A DNA stretch of 64,000 bases from contig NZ_CAKJTJ010000002.1 in NCBI RefSeq assembly GCF_917563925.1, positions 186,001 to 250,000 on the forward strand, given 5' to 3'. The notes under the pieces were generated by a model, which was not told the DNA's origin, searched no databases, and saw only the letters and a list, made by a program, of their open reading frames with translations. Positions 43,188-52,534 of the stretch are shown here, piece by piece (the first letter of the stretch is position 1; every line of letters begins with the position of its first letter). The stretch comes from Sutcliffiella rhizosphaerae (GTDB taxonomy: Bacteria > Bacillota > Bacilli > Bacillales > Bacillaceae_I). The position numbers and the translations under genes were made by a program.

Positions 43188-46100
43188 TTACACCTGTTCT
43201 ACTTCAATTAACAAATCACCCGTAGCAATTCCTTCTCCCTGGGCAGCGTGAATCTCTTTTACTGTTCCACTAAATGGGGCTTGTACAGTCGTTTCCATTT
43301 TCATCGCTTCAGTAATCATCAGATGATCTCCTCTTTTTACCTTTTCCCCTTTTTCAACAAGCACTTTAATTACCGTCCCAGGCATGGTTGCTCCAATGTG
43401 TGTTGGGTTAGTTGAATCTGCCTTCGTCTTGGAAACCACATCAGACTTGACACTCTCATCTTTAATATGTACTTCACGAGGCTGACCGTTTAACTCAAAG
43501 TACACAACCCTTGTTCCATCCTTCTGTGGCTGACCAATAGAAACAAGCTTCACCATTAAGGTTTTTCCTTGTTCTATCTCTACCTGAATTTCTTCTCCAA
43601 GTCTCATTCCAAAGAAAAATGTCGGAGTATCTAGCACTGAAACATTTCCATATTGCTCATATTTTTTTTGATAATCCAAAAAGACTTTTGGATATAATGC
43701 ATATGCAATCATCTCATGACTAGTCACTTGGCGGTTTAGCGTTTCAAATAGTTCATTTCTAACTGCTTCAAAATCAACATCATCTAATAGTTCCCCTGGA
43801 CGGACTGTAATCGGCGTACGTCCTTTCAGAATTACACGTTGAAGTTCTTTAGGAAATCCACCATGAGGTTGACCCAAATATCCTTCAAAAAGCTCCACTA
43901 CAGAATCAGGAAAATCTATAGTTTCACCTTTCTCGATAACATCTTGTTCAGAAAGATTGTTTTGTACCATAAACAATGCCATGTCTCCAACTACTTTGGA
44001 GGACGGAGTCACTTTAACAATATCTCCAAACATGTCGTTTACTCTACGGTACATTTCCTTTACTTCTTCCCATCGTGCGCCGAGGCCAACAGCTTTTGCC
44101 TGTTGTTGCAGGTTACTATATTGTCCACCTGGCATTTCATGCATATAAATCTCTGAATGAGGACTATTCATCCCACTTTCAAAATCACTATAATATTTCC
44201 TTACATCTTCCCAATAATGGGACAATTGTTCTAGTGCATCAATGGATACATCTGGTTTTCTATCCATATCTTCCAGTGCATAATAAAGAGAATTGGCACT
44301 TGGCTGTGAGGTCAGGCCAGCCATCGAACTGATTGCAACGTCCACAATATCAACACCAGCTTCAATCGCTTTTGCGTACAGATAAATCCCATTTCCGCTC
44401 GTATCATGCGTATGAAGGTGAATTGGAATATCGACAGTTTCCTTCAAGGTTGATATTAATCGATATGCAGATTGAGGCTTAAGCAGCCCAGCCATATCTT
44501 TAATTGCTAAAATATGAGCTCCACTATTTTCTAATTCTTTTGCCATCTTTTGATAGTATTGCAAGTCATATTTTGTTCTGCTCGGATCATTAATATCACC
44601 TGTATAGCAAATCGAAGCTTCTGCCAGCTTTCCTGAATTACGGACGGCATCAATAGCTAAGGTCATACCTTTCACCCAATTCAAACTGTCAAAAATTCGG
44701 AAAACATCAATTCCCGCGTGAGAAGATTTTTCTACAAATTCTTTAATTAAATTATCAGGGTAGTTTTTGTATCCTACAGCATTAGAAGCACGAAGTAGCA
44801 TCTGGAATAATACATTTGGTGCCTTATCACGTAATATTAGCAATCGGTCCCAAGGATTTTCACTTAAAAAACGATATGCTACATCAAACGTCGCACCCCC
44901 CCACATCTCGATAGAAAATAGGTTAGGTATCAATTTTGCAGTTGGTTCTGCAATATGCTTTAAATCGTTTGTCCGGACCCGGGTAGCAAGCAGAGATTGA
45001 TGTGCATCTCTGAATGTTGTATCAGTCAACAATACTTTTTTCTGATCTTTTACCCAACTTACCAGTCCATCTGCACCCCGCTCGTCCAAAATTTGCTTCG
45101 TTCCGCTAGGTATTTCAGTTATACGAGATACATCTGGCATGCGCGGATTTGTAAAAATTGGTTTCTTTCTTTTCTCAACTCCGGGAAACCCATTAACTGT
45201 AACATTCCCGATATAGGTGAGCATTTTCGTTCCTCGGTCTTTTCGTTTAGGAAAAACAAAGAGCTCTGGAGTTGTATCAATAAAGGACGTATCATACTCT
45301 CCATTCATGAATTTCGGATGTTTTACCACATTTTCCAAGAAAGGAATATTTGTTTTTATTCCGCGAATACGAAATTCTTTTAGATTTCTTTCCATTTTAG
45401 TTGCCGCTTGCTCAAATGTCAGTGCCCAAGTAGATAACTTCACTAAAAGCGAGTCATAGTAAGGAGTAATGACAGCACCTTGGAAGCCATTTCCGGCGTC
45501 CAATCGAACCCCGAAACCTCCTCCAGAACGGTATACCATAATTTTACCCGTGTCTGGCATAAATCCATTTAGAGGGTCTTCTGTAGTTACACGAGATTGT
45601 ATGGCATAACCATTCACTCTAATTTCGTTTTGGCTAGGTATCCCCAATTTGCTACTATGTAAAGCATGTCCTTCAGCAATAAGAATTTGGGATTGAACGA
45701 TGTCAACTCCAGTTACCATTTCAGTAATGGTGTGCTCAACTTGTACACGCGGGTTAACTTCTATGAAAAAAAACTCGTCACCGGAAACTAGATACTCAAC
45801 TGTACCAGCATTAATATAATCAACATTTTTCATTAATTCTACTGCTGAGAGACAGATTCTTTCTCTTAAATCCTCAGAAAGAGATACACTTGGTGCAATC
45901 TCCACCACTTTTTGGTGACGTCTTTGTATCGAGCAATCACGTTCAAATAGATGGATAATTTCACCATGATGGTCACCTAGAATCTGCACTTCAATATGCT
46001 TTGGATTTTCTATTAATTTTTCCACATAAACATCATCATTACCAAAAGCAGCTTTCGCTTCAGACTTTGCACGTTCAAATGAGTCTTTAAGCTCAGACTT

Positions 46101-46631
46101 ACTACGAACAATCCTCATTCCGCGACCTCCACCACCAAGTGCGGCTTTAATCATTAATGGGTATCCATACGTAGCTGCAAAATCCATGACCTCGTCCAAT
46201 GAATGAACAGGACCATCAGTCCCTGGAATGACCGGGATGTTTGCTAGTTGAGCCTGTGTTCTTGCTTTGACTTTATCACCAAACATATCTAAATGTTTGG
46301 AGGAAGGTCCGATAAAAATAATTCCTTCTTCTTCACATTTCCTTGCAAAATGGATATTTTCCGATAAAAATCCATACCCAGGATGAATGGCATCCACATT
46401 ATTAGCTTTCGCTATTTCAACAATACCATCGATATCAAGGTATGCATCAATCGGCTTCTTTCCCTCTCCCACAAGATACGCTTCATCCGCCTTGTATCTA
46501 TGGAAGGAACCGATATCCTCATTGGAGTAAATAGCAACTGTACGAATATTTAATTCCGTACAAGCTCGAAAAACACGAATTGCAATCTCGCCGCGGTTGG
46601 CAACAAGAATCTTATTGATTTTTTTCGTCAT
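43188..46631 (-). CDS. pycA: Pyruvate carboxylase
   Basis: A 1147-residue anaplerotic enzyme making oxaloacetate. Domain order: biotin carboxylase (1-460, KILVANRGEIAIRVFRAC; KAALGGGGRGMR; EVNPRVQVEHTITE), carboxyltransferase (about 525-800, LLTDTTFRDAHQSLLATRVRT; AGLLKPQ; HLHTHDTSGNG), the PC central/allosteric region and a C-terminal biotinyl domain with EAMKMETT (lysine 1111). The length is full; no frameshift. The ATG has an AGGGGGAG site. It faces ctaA. Confidence 0.97.
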   Translation of the reverse strand: MTKKINKILVANRGEIAIRVFRACTELNIRTVAIYSNEDIGSFHRYKADEAYLVGEGKKPIDAYLDIDGIVEIAKANNVDAIHPGYGFLSENIHFARKCEEEGIIFIGPSSKHLDMFGDKVKARTQAQLANIPVIPGTDGPVHSLDEVMDFAATYGYPLMIKAALGGGGRGMRIVRSKSELKDSFERAKSEAKAAFGNDDVYVEKLIENPKHIEVQILGDHHGEIIHLFERDCSIQRRHQKVVEIAPSVSLSEDLRERICLSAVELMKNVDYINAGTVEYLVSGDEFFFIEVNPRVQVEHTITEMVTGVDIVQSQILIAEGHALHSSKLGIPSQNEIRVNGYAIQSRVTTEDPLNGFMPDTGKIMVYRSGGGFGVRLDAGNGFQGAVITPYYDSLLVKLSTWALTFEQAATKMERNLKEFRIRGIKTNIPFLENVVKHPKFMNGEYDTSFIDTTPELFVFPKRKDRGTKMLTYIGNVTVNGFPGVEKRKKPIFTNPRMPDVSRITEIPSGTKQILDERGADGLVSWVKDQKKVLLTDTTFRDAHQSLLATRVRTNDLKHIAEPTAKLIPNLFSIEMWGGATFDVAYRFLSENPWDRLLILRDKAPNVLFQMLLRASNAVGYKNYPDNLIKEFVEKSSHAGIDVFRIFDSLNWVKGMTLAIDAVRNSGKLAEASICYTGDINDPSRTKYDLQYYQKMAKELENSGAHILAIKDMAGLLKPQSAYRLISTLKETVDIPIHLHTHDTSGNGIYLYAKAIEAGVDIVDVAISSMAGLTSQPSANSLYYALEDMDRKPDVSIDALEQLSHYWEDVRKYYSDFESGMNSPHSEIYMHEMPGGQYSNLQQQAKAVGLGARWEEVKEMYRRVNDMFGDIVKVTPSSKVVGDMALFMVQNNLSEQDVIEKGETIDFPDSVVELFEGYLGQPHGGFPKELQRVILKGRTPITVRPGELLDDVDFEAVRNELFETLNRQVTSHEMIAYALYPKVFLDYQKKYEQYGNVSVLDTPTFFFGMRLGEEIQVEIEQGKTLMVKLVSIGQPQKDGTRVVYFELNGQPREVHIKDESVKSDVVSKTKADSTNPTHIGATMPGTVIKVLVEKGEKVKRGDHLMITEAMKMETTVQAPFSGTVKEIHAAQGEGIATGDLLIEVEQV

Positions 46632-46811
46632 TTTGTCTCCCCCTAGTAGCTACTTCTCGCCTGGAAAAGTTTAGAATATTTTTTCAATTATAAATGCAAT
46701 TATACATCAAGTTTCGATATTTTTCCTCTTTTTCGTATAAGTATAGATGGAATATCATTATTTTATTAATTTACGAAAGCCCATCTTAATGGAAGAGACC
46801 CTTCTATTAGC

Positions 46812-46850
46812 AAAAACGCCCAATCAGATCGTTGTCTGATTGAGCGTTTT
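46812..46850 (-). terminator. Rho-independent terminator after ylaN
   Basis: AAAACGC-CAATCAGA (46813-46828) pairs with TCTGATTG-GCGTTTT (46835-46850), with one mismatch. It is adjacent to the ylaN stop. Confidence 0.85.
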
Positions 46851-46855
46851 ATGTG

Positions 46856-47137
46856 TTAATTTCTTTCCCATGCTTCATATAATGCAGAAAGCTCTATCTC
46901 TAATTTTGAAAGGATATCTTTCCCTTCCTTTTCCGTAATTAATCCGAGTCGAACAGCAAAGTCCATCTCACGAGATAAACCGAACATCTGTGTATCAAGC
47001 ACTTCTTCGTAAAGCGGACATTGTGGCATGGTTAGATTGTCCATTTGAACTTGAATAAGCTTTAATATTTTATCTGAATCGGCTTTTAAAAGCGAAATAG
47101 CTTTTTCACGATGATCGACCACGATTTCTGATGCCAA
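46856..47137 (-). CDS. ylaN: UPF0358/DUF1507 protein YlaN
   Basis: A 93-residue helical protein. In B. subtilis YlaN is needed under iron limitation and interacts with the Fur repressor. [62 protein letters not shown] is typical. The start is TTG after GGAGGGA. It stands alone, about 95 bases downstream of glsA, and ends at its own terminator. Confidence 0.92.
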   Translation of the reverse strand: MASEIVVDHREKAISLLKADSDKILKLIQVQMDNLTMPQCPLYEEVLDTQMFGLSREMDFAVRLGLITEKEGKDILSKLEIELSALYEAWERN

Positions 47138-47231
47138 TATCGATCCCTCCGTTTACGTACAAATACCTATCCTATTGTTAAATATTATCGTTAATTTCGA
47201 AAAAATGCAAGATGGATAACTCCTTTGAGGA

Positions 47232-48161
47232 TTAAAACATACTTAAATCAAATTTTTTCTGTAGTAATTCAAGTAATTTCATTCCCGTATGACTGTTACC
47301 TACTTCATTTAAGGCAGGACCGAATATTCCAATCCCCATACGATCTGGGACTGATCCCATAATTCCTCCTGAAACTCCACTCTTAGCAGGAATACCTATT
47401 TTTATGGCAAATTCACCAGATGCATTGTACATGCCACATGTGACCATAAATGTTTTACAGATTCTAGCGATATCCTTTGGAATAATCTGTTCCCCTGTAT
47501 ATGGACTCACACCATCCATTGAAAATATCAATCCAACCCTTGCAAGCTGAAGACAGTTCATTCTTATTGCACATTGTTTTGTATATACTTCCATAATCTC
47601 TTCCACGTTTCCATGGATCACTCCATCTCCCTTCATATAATAACAAAGGGATCTATTTAAAAAGGAAGTAGTAAATTCAGATATAGCAACTTCTTCACAA
47701 TAATCAATGTCACTTTCATTTGTCAGTTTTTTGACAAAATCAATGATGTACTCTACTTTCTCTCCTGCATTCCTACCTTTTATCATGGAGGTAACAGCTA
47801 AGGCACCAGCATTTATCATTGGATTTAAGGGCTTAGCCTTTGAGGATGTTTCCAATTTGATAATCGAGTTGAAAGGGTCTCCAGTCGGCTCCATCCCTAC
47901 CCGATGAAAGACATGTTCAGGACCAAAATCTATAAGAACAAGCGCGAGGGTAATAATTTTTGATATACTTTGAAGTGTAAACTGTTTTTTGATATCTCCA
48001 GCAGATATACAATTTCCATCAGGATATGCGATGGCACAAGACAAATAATCTGGGCTTTCCCTTTGTAAGGCTGGTATGTAATTGGCGACTTTCCCCTCAA
48101 AATAAACCTTCTTTGCATCATCCACTAGAGATTGTAATTCTTCTTCACTTCTACAAGCCAT
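47232..48161 (-). CDS. glsA: Glutaminase
   Basis: A 309-residue enzyme hydrolysing glutamine to glutamate and ammonia (beta-lactamase-like fold). The catalytic SxxK is S65-ISK68 in FTLQSISKIITLAL; the conserved INAGALAVTSMI and CGMYNASGEFA / PAKSGVSGGIMG segments are present. Corresponds to YlaM (glsA2) of B. subtilis. The nearest Shine-Dalgarno AAAGGATG is about eleven bases from the ATG, which is long. No alternative start in frame is better. Confidence 0.94.
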   Translation of the reverse strand: MACRSEEELQSLVDDAKKVYFEGKVANYIPALQRESPDYLSCAIAYPDGNCISAGDIKKQFTLQSISKIITLALVLIDFGPEHVFHRVGMEPTGDPFNSIIKLETSSKAKPLNPMINAGALAVTSMIKGRNAGEKVEYIIDFVKKLTNESDIDYCEEVAISEFTTSFLNRSLCYYMKGDGVIHGNVEEIMEVYTKQCAIRMNCLQLARVGLIFSMDGVSPYTGEQIIPKDIARICKTFMVTCGMYNASGEFAIKIGIPAKSGVSGGIMGSVPDRMGIGIFGPALNEVGNSHTGMKLLELLQKKFDLSMF

Positions 48162-48225
48162 AGGTACAACATCCTTTAAATTTGATTAATTAATTTGTGT
48201 AAGTAGTTATTAGATTCCCCATTAC

Positions 48226-48254
48226 ATGACAAAAAAACACAGAAGAAGTATAAT
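48226..48254 (+). promoter_or_regulatory. Sigma-A promoter for ylaL
   Basis: ATGACA (48226-48231), 17 bases, TATAAT (48249-48254). Because it overlaps codons of the longest possible frame, it supports the downstream TTG start for ylaL. Confidence 0.7.
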
Positions 48255-48285
48255 AATGAAAAGGATTACAAGGGAGGGAACATCT

Positions 48286-48786
48286 TTGGACGGCATCATT
48301 AGAATAGAAGGAAACGTCAATTTCTCCATCACACTAGATCCAGGTGTCTGGATTTTTGATGACAGAAGAATTGATCTTGATACATATTTTGCAGAAGAAA
48401 AGAAATTAGAAGTAGATGAACTTGAAACATATACAAAAGAAGTTTCAAAACATTGGGATAGAGAAATAAGAGAAGGAGCAGTTCATCCTCCAACTTTGAA
48501 AACGGAGAAAAAGTTTGAGAAAGAAAAACTTCTAACCGGTACTTTCGGGATTAAATTCGCCCCATTTTTGTATAATGCAGAACCTAAGCCAGAATCGACT
48601 TCAATAGTTTTTGTTGGAGAAGGAAACGAATTGGAAGTGGATATTCCTACGGCACAAGAAGTGATTTTAGCATTTTCCATCAAAGGAAAACCGCTAAGGG
48701 ATACAGGTCCTGTTCATGTATATTTAAATGATGGATCAAATAGAAACACCCCTTTAACTCATGTGCACAGGATTATAGTTAAATAA
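48286..48786 (+). CDS. ylaL: Conserved hypothetical protein YlaL
   Basis: A 166-residue protein, MDGIIRIEGNVNFSITLDPGVWIFDDRRIDLDTYF, a beta-rich protein sometimes labelled peptidyl-prolyl isomerase although no such domain is visible. The gene lies between glsA and ylaK as in B. subtilis. The frame is open from 48226, but AGGGAGGG at 48271-48278 and the promoter at 48226-48254 place the start at the TTG codon 48286. Function unknown. Confidence 0.8.
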   Translation: MDGIIRIEGNVNFSITLDPGVWIFDDRRIDLDTYFAEEKKLEVDELETYTKEVSKHWDREIREGAVHPPTLKTEKKFEKEKLLTGTFGIKFAPFLYNAEPKPESTSIVFVGEGNELEVDIPTAQEVILAFSIKGKPLRDTGPVHVYLNDGSNRNTPLTHVHRIIVK

Positions 48787-48906
48787 TTTTGTCGCCCCTA
48801 ATGAACTAATGGAAAAACTATTGGGATTTTGATAATAAGAGTTGGTCAATTGGTGACTCGGTCCTAATAAAGATTGTCGGGGTTTTTAGGGGTTATCAAT
48901 GTATTC

Positions 48907-48956
48907 AGAGGCTGTTAAAAAGTCATGATAAATGTGGTTTCTAGCAGCCTCTTTTT
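48907..48956 (+). terminator. Possible long-loop terminator after ylaL
   Basis: AGAGGCTG (48907-48914) pairs with CAGCCTCT (48945-48952), followed by TTTT. The 30-base loop and 120-base distance from ylaL weaken the call. Confidence 0.4.
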
Positions 48957-48986
48957 CTTGTTCAATATTTTTCCTAAATGATAATA

Positions 48987-50315
48987 TCACAATAGGTCTG
49001 CCGCCAATTTTGCTAGGTGAGATCGCTCTCCTTTAACCAACTTGACATGACCTGCAAGCTTTTGGTCCTTAAATCTTTCCACCACATAAGTTAAGCCGTT
49101 ATTATATTCATCTAAGTATGGATGATCAATCTGTTCAGGATCCCCCATCAAAACGATTTTGCTCCTCTCTCCAACCCTTGTCAAAATCGTTTTCACCTCA
49201 TGCTTCGTTAAATTTTGTGCTTCATCAATAATTATATACTGCTCCGGTATACTTCTTCCTCTTATATAGGTAAGCGCCTCTACTTCAATAGAGCCCATCC
49301 CAGCAAGAATTGCATCCAATTCCCCAGGTTTTTTCGTATTGAAAAGATATTCCAAGTTGTCATAAATAGGTTGCATCCATGGTCTTAACTTCTCTTCTTT
49401 TTCTCCTGGCAGAAATCCAATATCTTTTCCAACAGGGACAATAGGTCTGGCCACAAGAAGCTTTTTATACCTGTTTAAATCTTCTGTTTGCATTAAGCCG
49501 GCAGCAAGAGCAAGTAACGTTTTTCCTGTCCCTGCTTTCCCAGTTAAAGTAACTAATGGAATATCAGAACGTAATAACATCTCAAATGCCATTATTTGTT
49601 GAACATTTCTCGGGCGAATCCCCCAAATATGCTCTTGCTCAAATATCAGTTTTTTTACCTTTGCCCCAGAAGAATCAATTGTACCTATTGCGGATGCTGA
49701 ACCTCCTAATGCATCTTTCATAATAATAAATTGATTAGGATAAAATGGATGATTCGCAAGTTCCCCTGCCTTTAATTCTCCTTTTACATAAAAAGTATTC
49801 AACAATTCTGTTTGGACATACATCTCCAAAAAGCCTTTATATATATGATCGATTTCCACCACTCTATCATTAAGAAAATCTTCCGAAATTAAACCTATAG
49901 CATCTGCCTTAACTCTTACAAGTGCATCTTTACTTACCAAAATAACGACCCGCCCATGCTCTTTTGTTTGTTCTTCTAGGGAGAGATTTTTTGCAACTGC
50001 CAATATTCGATTATCGTTCGTTTTCTCTACAAAAATTTCCTGCAATTCATGGAAGCTGCGATGGTTTAATTCAATGCGTAATGCACCACCATTATGTAGT
50101 GGTATTTTTTCATGGAGCTTTCCAGTATTTCTTAAAGAATCAATGATTTTGGAGACCTGTCTTGCATTTCTTCCTATTTCATCCATGTATCTTTTTTTCG
50201 AATCCACCTCTTCCAATACTACTGCTGGAATTACTACCTCGTTATCTCCGAAGGAATAAATTGCGTATGGATCCTGTAATAATACATTTGTGTCTAAAAC
50301 ATATACTTTACCCAA
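48987..50315 (-). CDS. ylaK: PhoH-family ATPase with N-terminal PIN domain (YlaK)
   Basis: A 442-residue fusion (PhoH2 type): a PIN ribonuclease-like domain (about 3-145, VYVLDTNVLLQDP with the first Asp and DSKK) followed by a PhoH helicase-like ATPase with Walker A GKAGTGKT (259-266), IIDEAQN and an arginine-rich C-terminus. PhoH2 proteins unwind and cleave RNA in mycobacteria; the role in Bacillus is not established. It is convergent with ylaL. Confidence 0.93.
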   Translation of the reverse strand: MGKVYVLDTNVLLQDPYAIYSFGDNEVVIPAVVLEEVDSKKRYMDEIGRNARQVSKIIDSLRNTGKLHEKIPLHNGGALRIELNHRSFHELQEIFVEKTNDNRILAVAKNLSLEEQTKEHGRVVILVSKDALVRVKADAIGLISEDFLNDRVVEIDHIYKGFLEMYVQTELLNTFYVKGELKAGELANHPFYPNQFIIMKDALGGSASAIGTIDSSGAKVKKLIFEQEHIWGIRPRNVQQIMAFEMLLRSDIPLVTLTGKAGTGKTLLALAAGLMQTEDLNRYKKLLVARPIVPVGKDIGFLPGEKEEKLRPWMQPIYDNLEYLFNTKKPGELDAILAGMGSIEVEALTYIRGRSIPEQYIIIDEAQNLTKHEVKTILTRVGERSKIVLMGDPEQIDHPYLDEYNNGLTYVVERFKDQKLAGHVKLVKGERSHLAKLAADLL

Positions 50316-50542
50316 TCTGCCGCCTCCTACTCTCAGCCTTTCTATTGTCTTTTTGGCTTGAATTAAGGCATCCGCCTCGAATAATATGACCCATTTCTAA
50401 ACTAATGGGTAATTACTTGGCCATATATGATGGACGGACCGTTGATAAAATATATGTTGGTATGAATAAAGATAGAAGAACAAATAAACAATAAAATCAA
50501 GTCAGTTGAAAATGGAAACAATCTCAGGAGGAGTGAAATACT

Positions 50543-51172
50543 TTGAGAAAATATATAATAATGACAATAGCCACTGTATTTGTTCTAACTGGTTGTATGA
50601 ATAATCAACCCCGGAACATAACCAACACTGGTGATAACTCGAGACTTATCCACGTAAAGGATTCTGCTGATGTACAAGCAGACAGAAAAACAGGTCAAGA
50701 AGTATCTGCACATCTAGTGCGGCTTGCCTCAAGAGTACCAAATGTGAACGATGCAACAGCAGTAGTACTAGGACCTTACGCAGTGGTGGGAATTGATGTG
50801 AATTCTGATTTGAATCGTGATAGAGTCAGCACAATCAAGTACTCGGTTGCCGAAAGTCTTAAAAGTGATCCTTACGGGGCAACTGCAGTTGTTTTAGCTG
50901 ATGCAGATTCATATGTAAGACTTCAAGAAATGGGAAGAGATATCCAAAACGGGAGACCTGTTACAGGAATTTTGGAAGAACTTGCTGAAATTGTTGGCCG
51001 GGTAATGCCAGAAATTCCTTTAGACCTTAAGGAACCAACAGCACCGAATCCGACAGAACAAAACAATCCACAGCTTCAACAAGACGAAAAAAATGAATTA
51101 GAGCAACAACAGCAAAAACAATCCAATCATTACAAAGATGAAAGTCGGAACAAAAAAGTAAAGCAAGATTAA
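50543..51172 (+). CDS. ylaJ: YhcN/YlaJ-family sporulation lipoprotein
   Basis: A 209-residue lipoprotein with a signal peptide and lipobox LTGC (cysteine about residue 18), a conserved YhcN/YlaJ domain (VNDATAVVLGPYAVVGIDVNSDLNRDRVSTIKYSVAESLKSDP) and a Gln/Asn/Glu-rich low-complexity tail. Family members are spore inner-membrane lipoproteins affecting germination. The start is TTG behind AGGAGGAG. The perfect terminator hairpin follows. Confidence 0.88.
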   Translation: MRKYIIMTIATVFVLTGCMNNQPRNITNTGDNSRLIHVKDSADVQADRKTGQEVSAHLVRLASRVPNVNDATAVVLGPYAVVGIDVNSDLNRDRVSTIKYSVAESLKSDPYGATAVVLADADSYVRLQEMGRDIQNGRPVTGILEELAEIVGRVMPEIPLDLKEPTAPNPTEQNNPQLQQDEKNELEQQQQKQSNHYKDESRNKKVKQD

Positions 51173-51219
51173 AAAAGGTAGCCCTTCTGTCCTTTATGAC
51201 AGAAGGGCTACCTTTTATC
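51172..51219. terminator. Strong bidirectional terminator after ylaJ
   Basis: AAAGGTAGCCCTTCTGTC (51174-51191) and GACAGAAGGGCTACCTTT (51198-51215), an 18-bp perfect stem with a 6-base loop. Confidence 0.95.
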
Positions 51220-51237
51220 TTAATGAATAATCTGTAT

Positions 51238-51696
51238 TCATGTGAATTTTCGTAGAGAATCCATCACTTGCTGGTCCAATTTTTTGGCAGCTTCCAAATC
51301 ATATGTTTTTTCAAATGCTGGGGTTGAACTTATTTTCGCACCATAGAACATAACATCCCTTACCTCTTGAATATTAAGTTGAAGGAGTGATAAGTTCAAA
51401 GGTACATTTTCCATTCGCTTTTGCTTAACCTTTGCTTGGGTATAAATTGCGTAGACCGATTCATTTGCCATTACATTCACGACCAAATTATGATGATGAA
51501 GAATATTATCCACAATTCGCGAAGAGGCATTTACTGCTAGAAGTATCGTTCGTGCATCCATTGCATAAAGCCAAGAAACAGCTGAAACGTTAGGTCCTCC
51601 TGTTTCGTGATCGACAGTACTTATTGTTACAAGTAACTCCTTTTGCAGTGCTGTAATCAATGGGTCAATTAATACGTTTTCTACAAGGTTGGGCAT
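51238..51696 (-). CDS. Pyridoxamine 5'-phosphate oxidase-family (split-barrel FMN) protein
   Basis: A 152-residue flavin-type split-barrel protein. VTISTVDHETGGPNVSAVSWLYAMDARTILLAVNASSRIVDNILHH (about 24-69) resembles the PNPOx-like fold that binds FMN. The true substrate is unknown; family members are often flavin-dependent redox proteins. The nearest GGGGGG site is about eleven bases from the ATG. It is convergent with ylaJ. Confidence 0.82.
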   Translation of the reverse strand: MPNLVENVLIDPLITALQKELLVTISTVDHETGGPNVSAVSWLYAMDARTILLAVNASSRIVDNILHHHNLVVNVMANESVYAIYTQAKVKQKRMENVPLNLSLLQLNIQEVRDVMFYGAKISSTPAFEKTYDLEAAKKLDQQVMDSLRKFT

Positions 51697-51819
51697 TTTC
51701 CGTTCATCCCCCCTTCGTTTTCTTAAATCATATCATTTTCTTGATTGAGAAGAAACAGGTTGAACAATATGATTAGTTCTTCTTGATTTTTCCATTCTTT
51801 CTTCATTTATTCTTTATTA

Positions 51820-51828
51820 TGCTATACT
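51820..51828 (+). promoter_or_regulatory. Extended -10 promoter for ylaI
   Basis: TGC-TATACT (51820-51828) is an extended -10 (TGnTATAAT-like); no strong -35 is seen 17 bases upstream. It lies 32 bases before the ylaI start. Confidence 0.4.
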
Positions 51829-51860
51829 GATTTATATAGATAGAATAAACGAGGTGTCAT

Positions 51861-52061
51861 ATGAGAGTTAAATGTGTAATATGCGATAAAATTGAAAGTA
51901 TTGATGACGAAACTTTGATAGCAAAAAGGCTTCGAAACAGACCCATTCATACATATATGTGTGATGGATGCAATGAAAGAATCGAGAAAAAAACAAATGA
52001 AAGAAAAGCAACAGGTAACTTCAGACTTTTTGAACAAAAACAAAACAAGGACGAGTGGTAA
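51861..52061 (+). CDS. ylaI: DUF2197 zinc-ribbon-like protein YlaI
   Basis: A 66-residue protein with two CxxC pairs (CVIC at 5-8 and CDGC at 34-37), consistent with a zinc ribbon. MRVKCVICDKIESIDDETLIAKRLRNRPIHTYMCDGCNERI is the YlaI family core, followed by a basic tail. GAGGTG precedes the ATG. The stop codon TAA is followed after one base by the GTG of the next gene. Confidence 0.9.
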   Translation: MRVKCVICDKIESIDDETLIAKRLRNRPIHTYMCDGCNERIEKKTNERKATGNFRLFEQKQNKDEW

Positions 52062-52062
52062 G

Positions 52063-52494
52063 GTGTTATTAAGAGGTGCTATTGCAGGGGGAATTAGTGG
52101 CATTATTATGGGCTTATCTTTGAAATGGATGGAGACTGTTACCACAAATAAGGTATATGTGCTGTTATTGAATGTAGATTTTATACCCTTTCTTAGAAAT
52201 CAGGAGTACTCGGAGTTTACCGAGTTTTGTTTTCACCTTGTTATAGCTGTTATTGTAGGGGTTTTATACTCCTTAATAATAAGCAAGTTACATATTTACC
52301 AAAAATCAAGGCAATATTTAACCTCTATTTTGATTACCACTCCAACCATTTTATTATATTTTCCGTTAACAAGCTTAGCAATAAAGGAGACGCCTTCGGT
52401 TACAAACGGAACTGCCATTTTTCTCTGGACAGTCGGACACATATTATTTGCAATTTTCCTTCCCACAATCAATAACCTATTCAAAAAAGGATAG
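52063..52494 (+). CDS. Hypothetical membrane protein coupled to ylaI
   Basis: A predicted 143-residue membrane protein with about four hydrophobic segments (RGAIAGGISGIIMGLSLKWMET; FHLVIAVIVGVLYSLIISKLH; ILITTPTILLYFPLTSLAI; AIFLWTVGHILFAIFLPTI). The family is not recognised; the region resembles YqhR-like small membrane proteins. The frame is open back to 51961, overlapping ylaI by 100 bases; the GTG at 52063, one base after the ylaI stop and within reach of AAGGA, is the most economical start. Start is uncertain. Confidence 0.65.
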   Translation: MLLRGAIAGGISGIIMGLSLKWMETVTTNKVYVLLLNVDFIPFLRNQEYSEFTEFCFHLVIAVIVGVLYSLIISKLHIYQKSRQYLTSILITTPTILLYFPLTSLAIKETPSVTNGTAIFLWTVGHILFAIFLPTINNLFKKG

Positions 52495-52534
52495 CTCTTA
52501 TCTAGATAAAACGCTAGATGCAAGCTATCCTTTT
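52485..52534. terminator. Bidirectional terminator after the ylaI-linked gene
   Basis: AAAAGGATAGCT (52485-52496) pairs with AGCTATCCTTTT (52523-52534), with an inner TCTAG/CTAGA hairpin and T-runs on both sides. Confidence 0.87.

Noticed and set aside
43839-45383. Several plus-strand frames of 60-130 codons within pyruvate carboxylase
   Set aside because: Shadow frames opposite a strongly conserved gene with no start signals.
51822-52145. Minus-strand frame of 107 codons opposite ylaI
   Set aside because: Antisense to the well-supported ylaI gene, no ribosome site, no recognisable domain.
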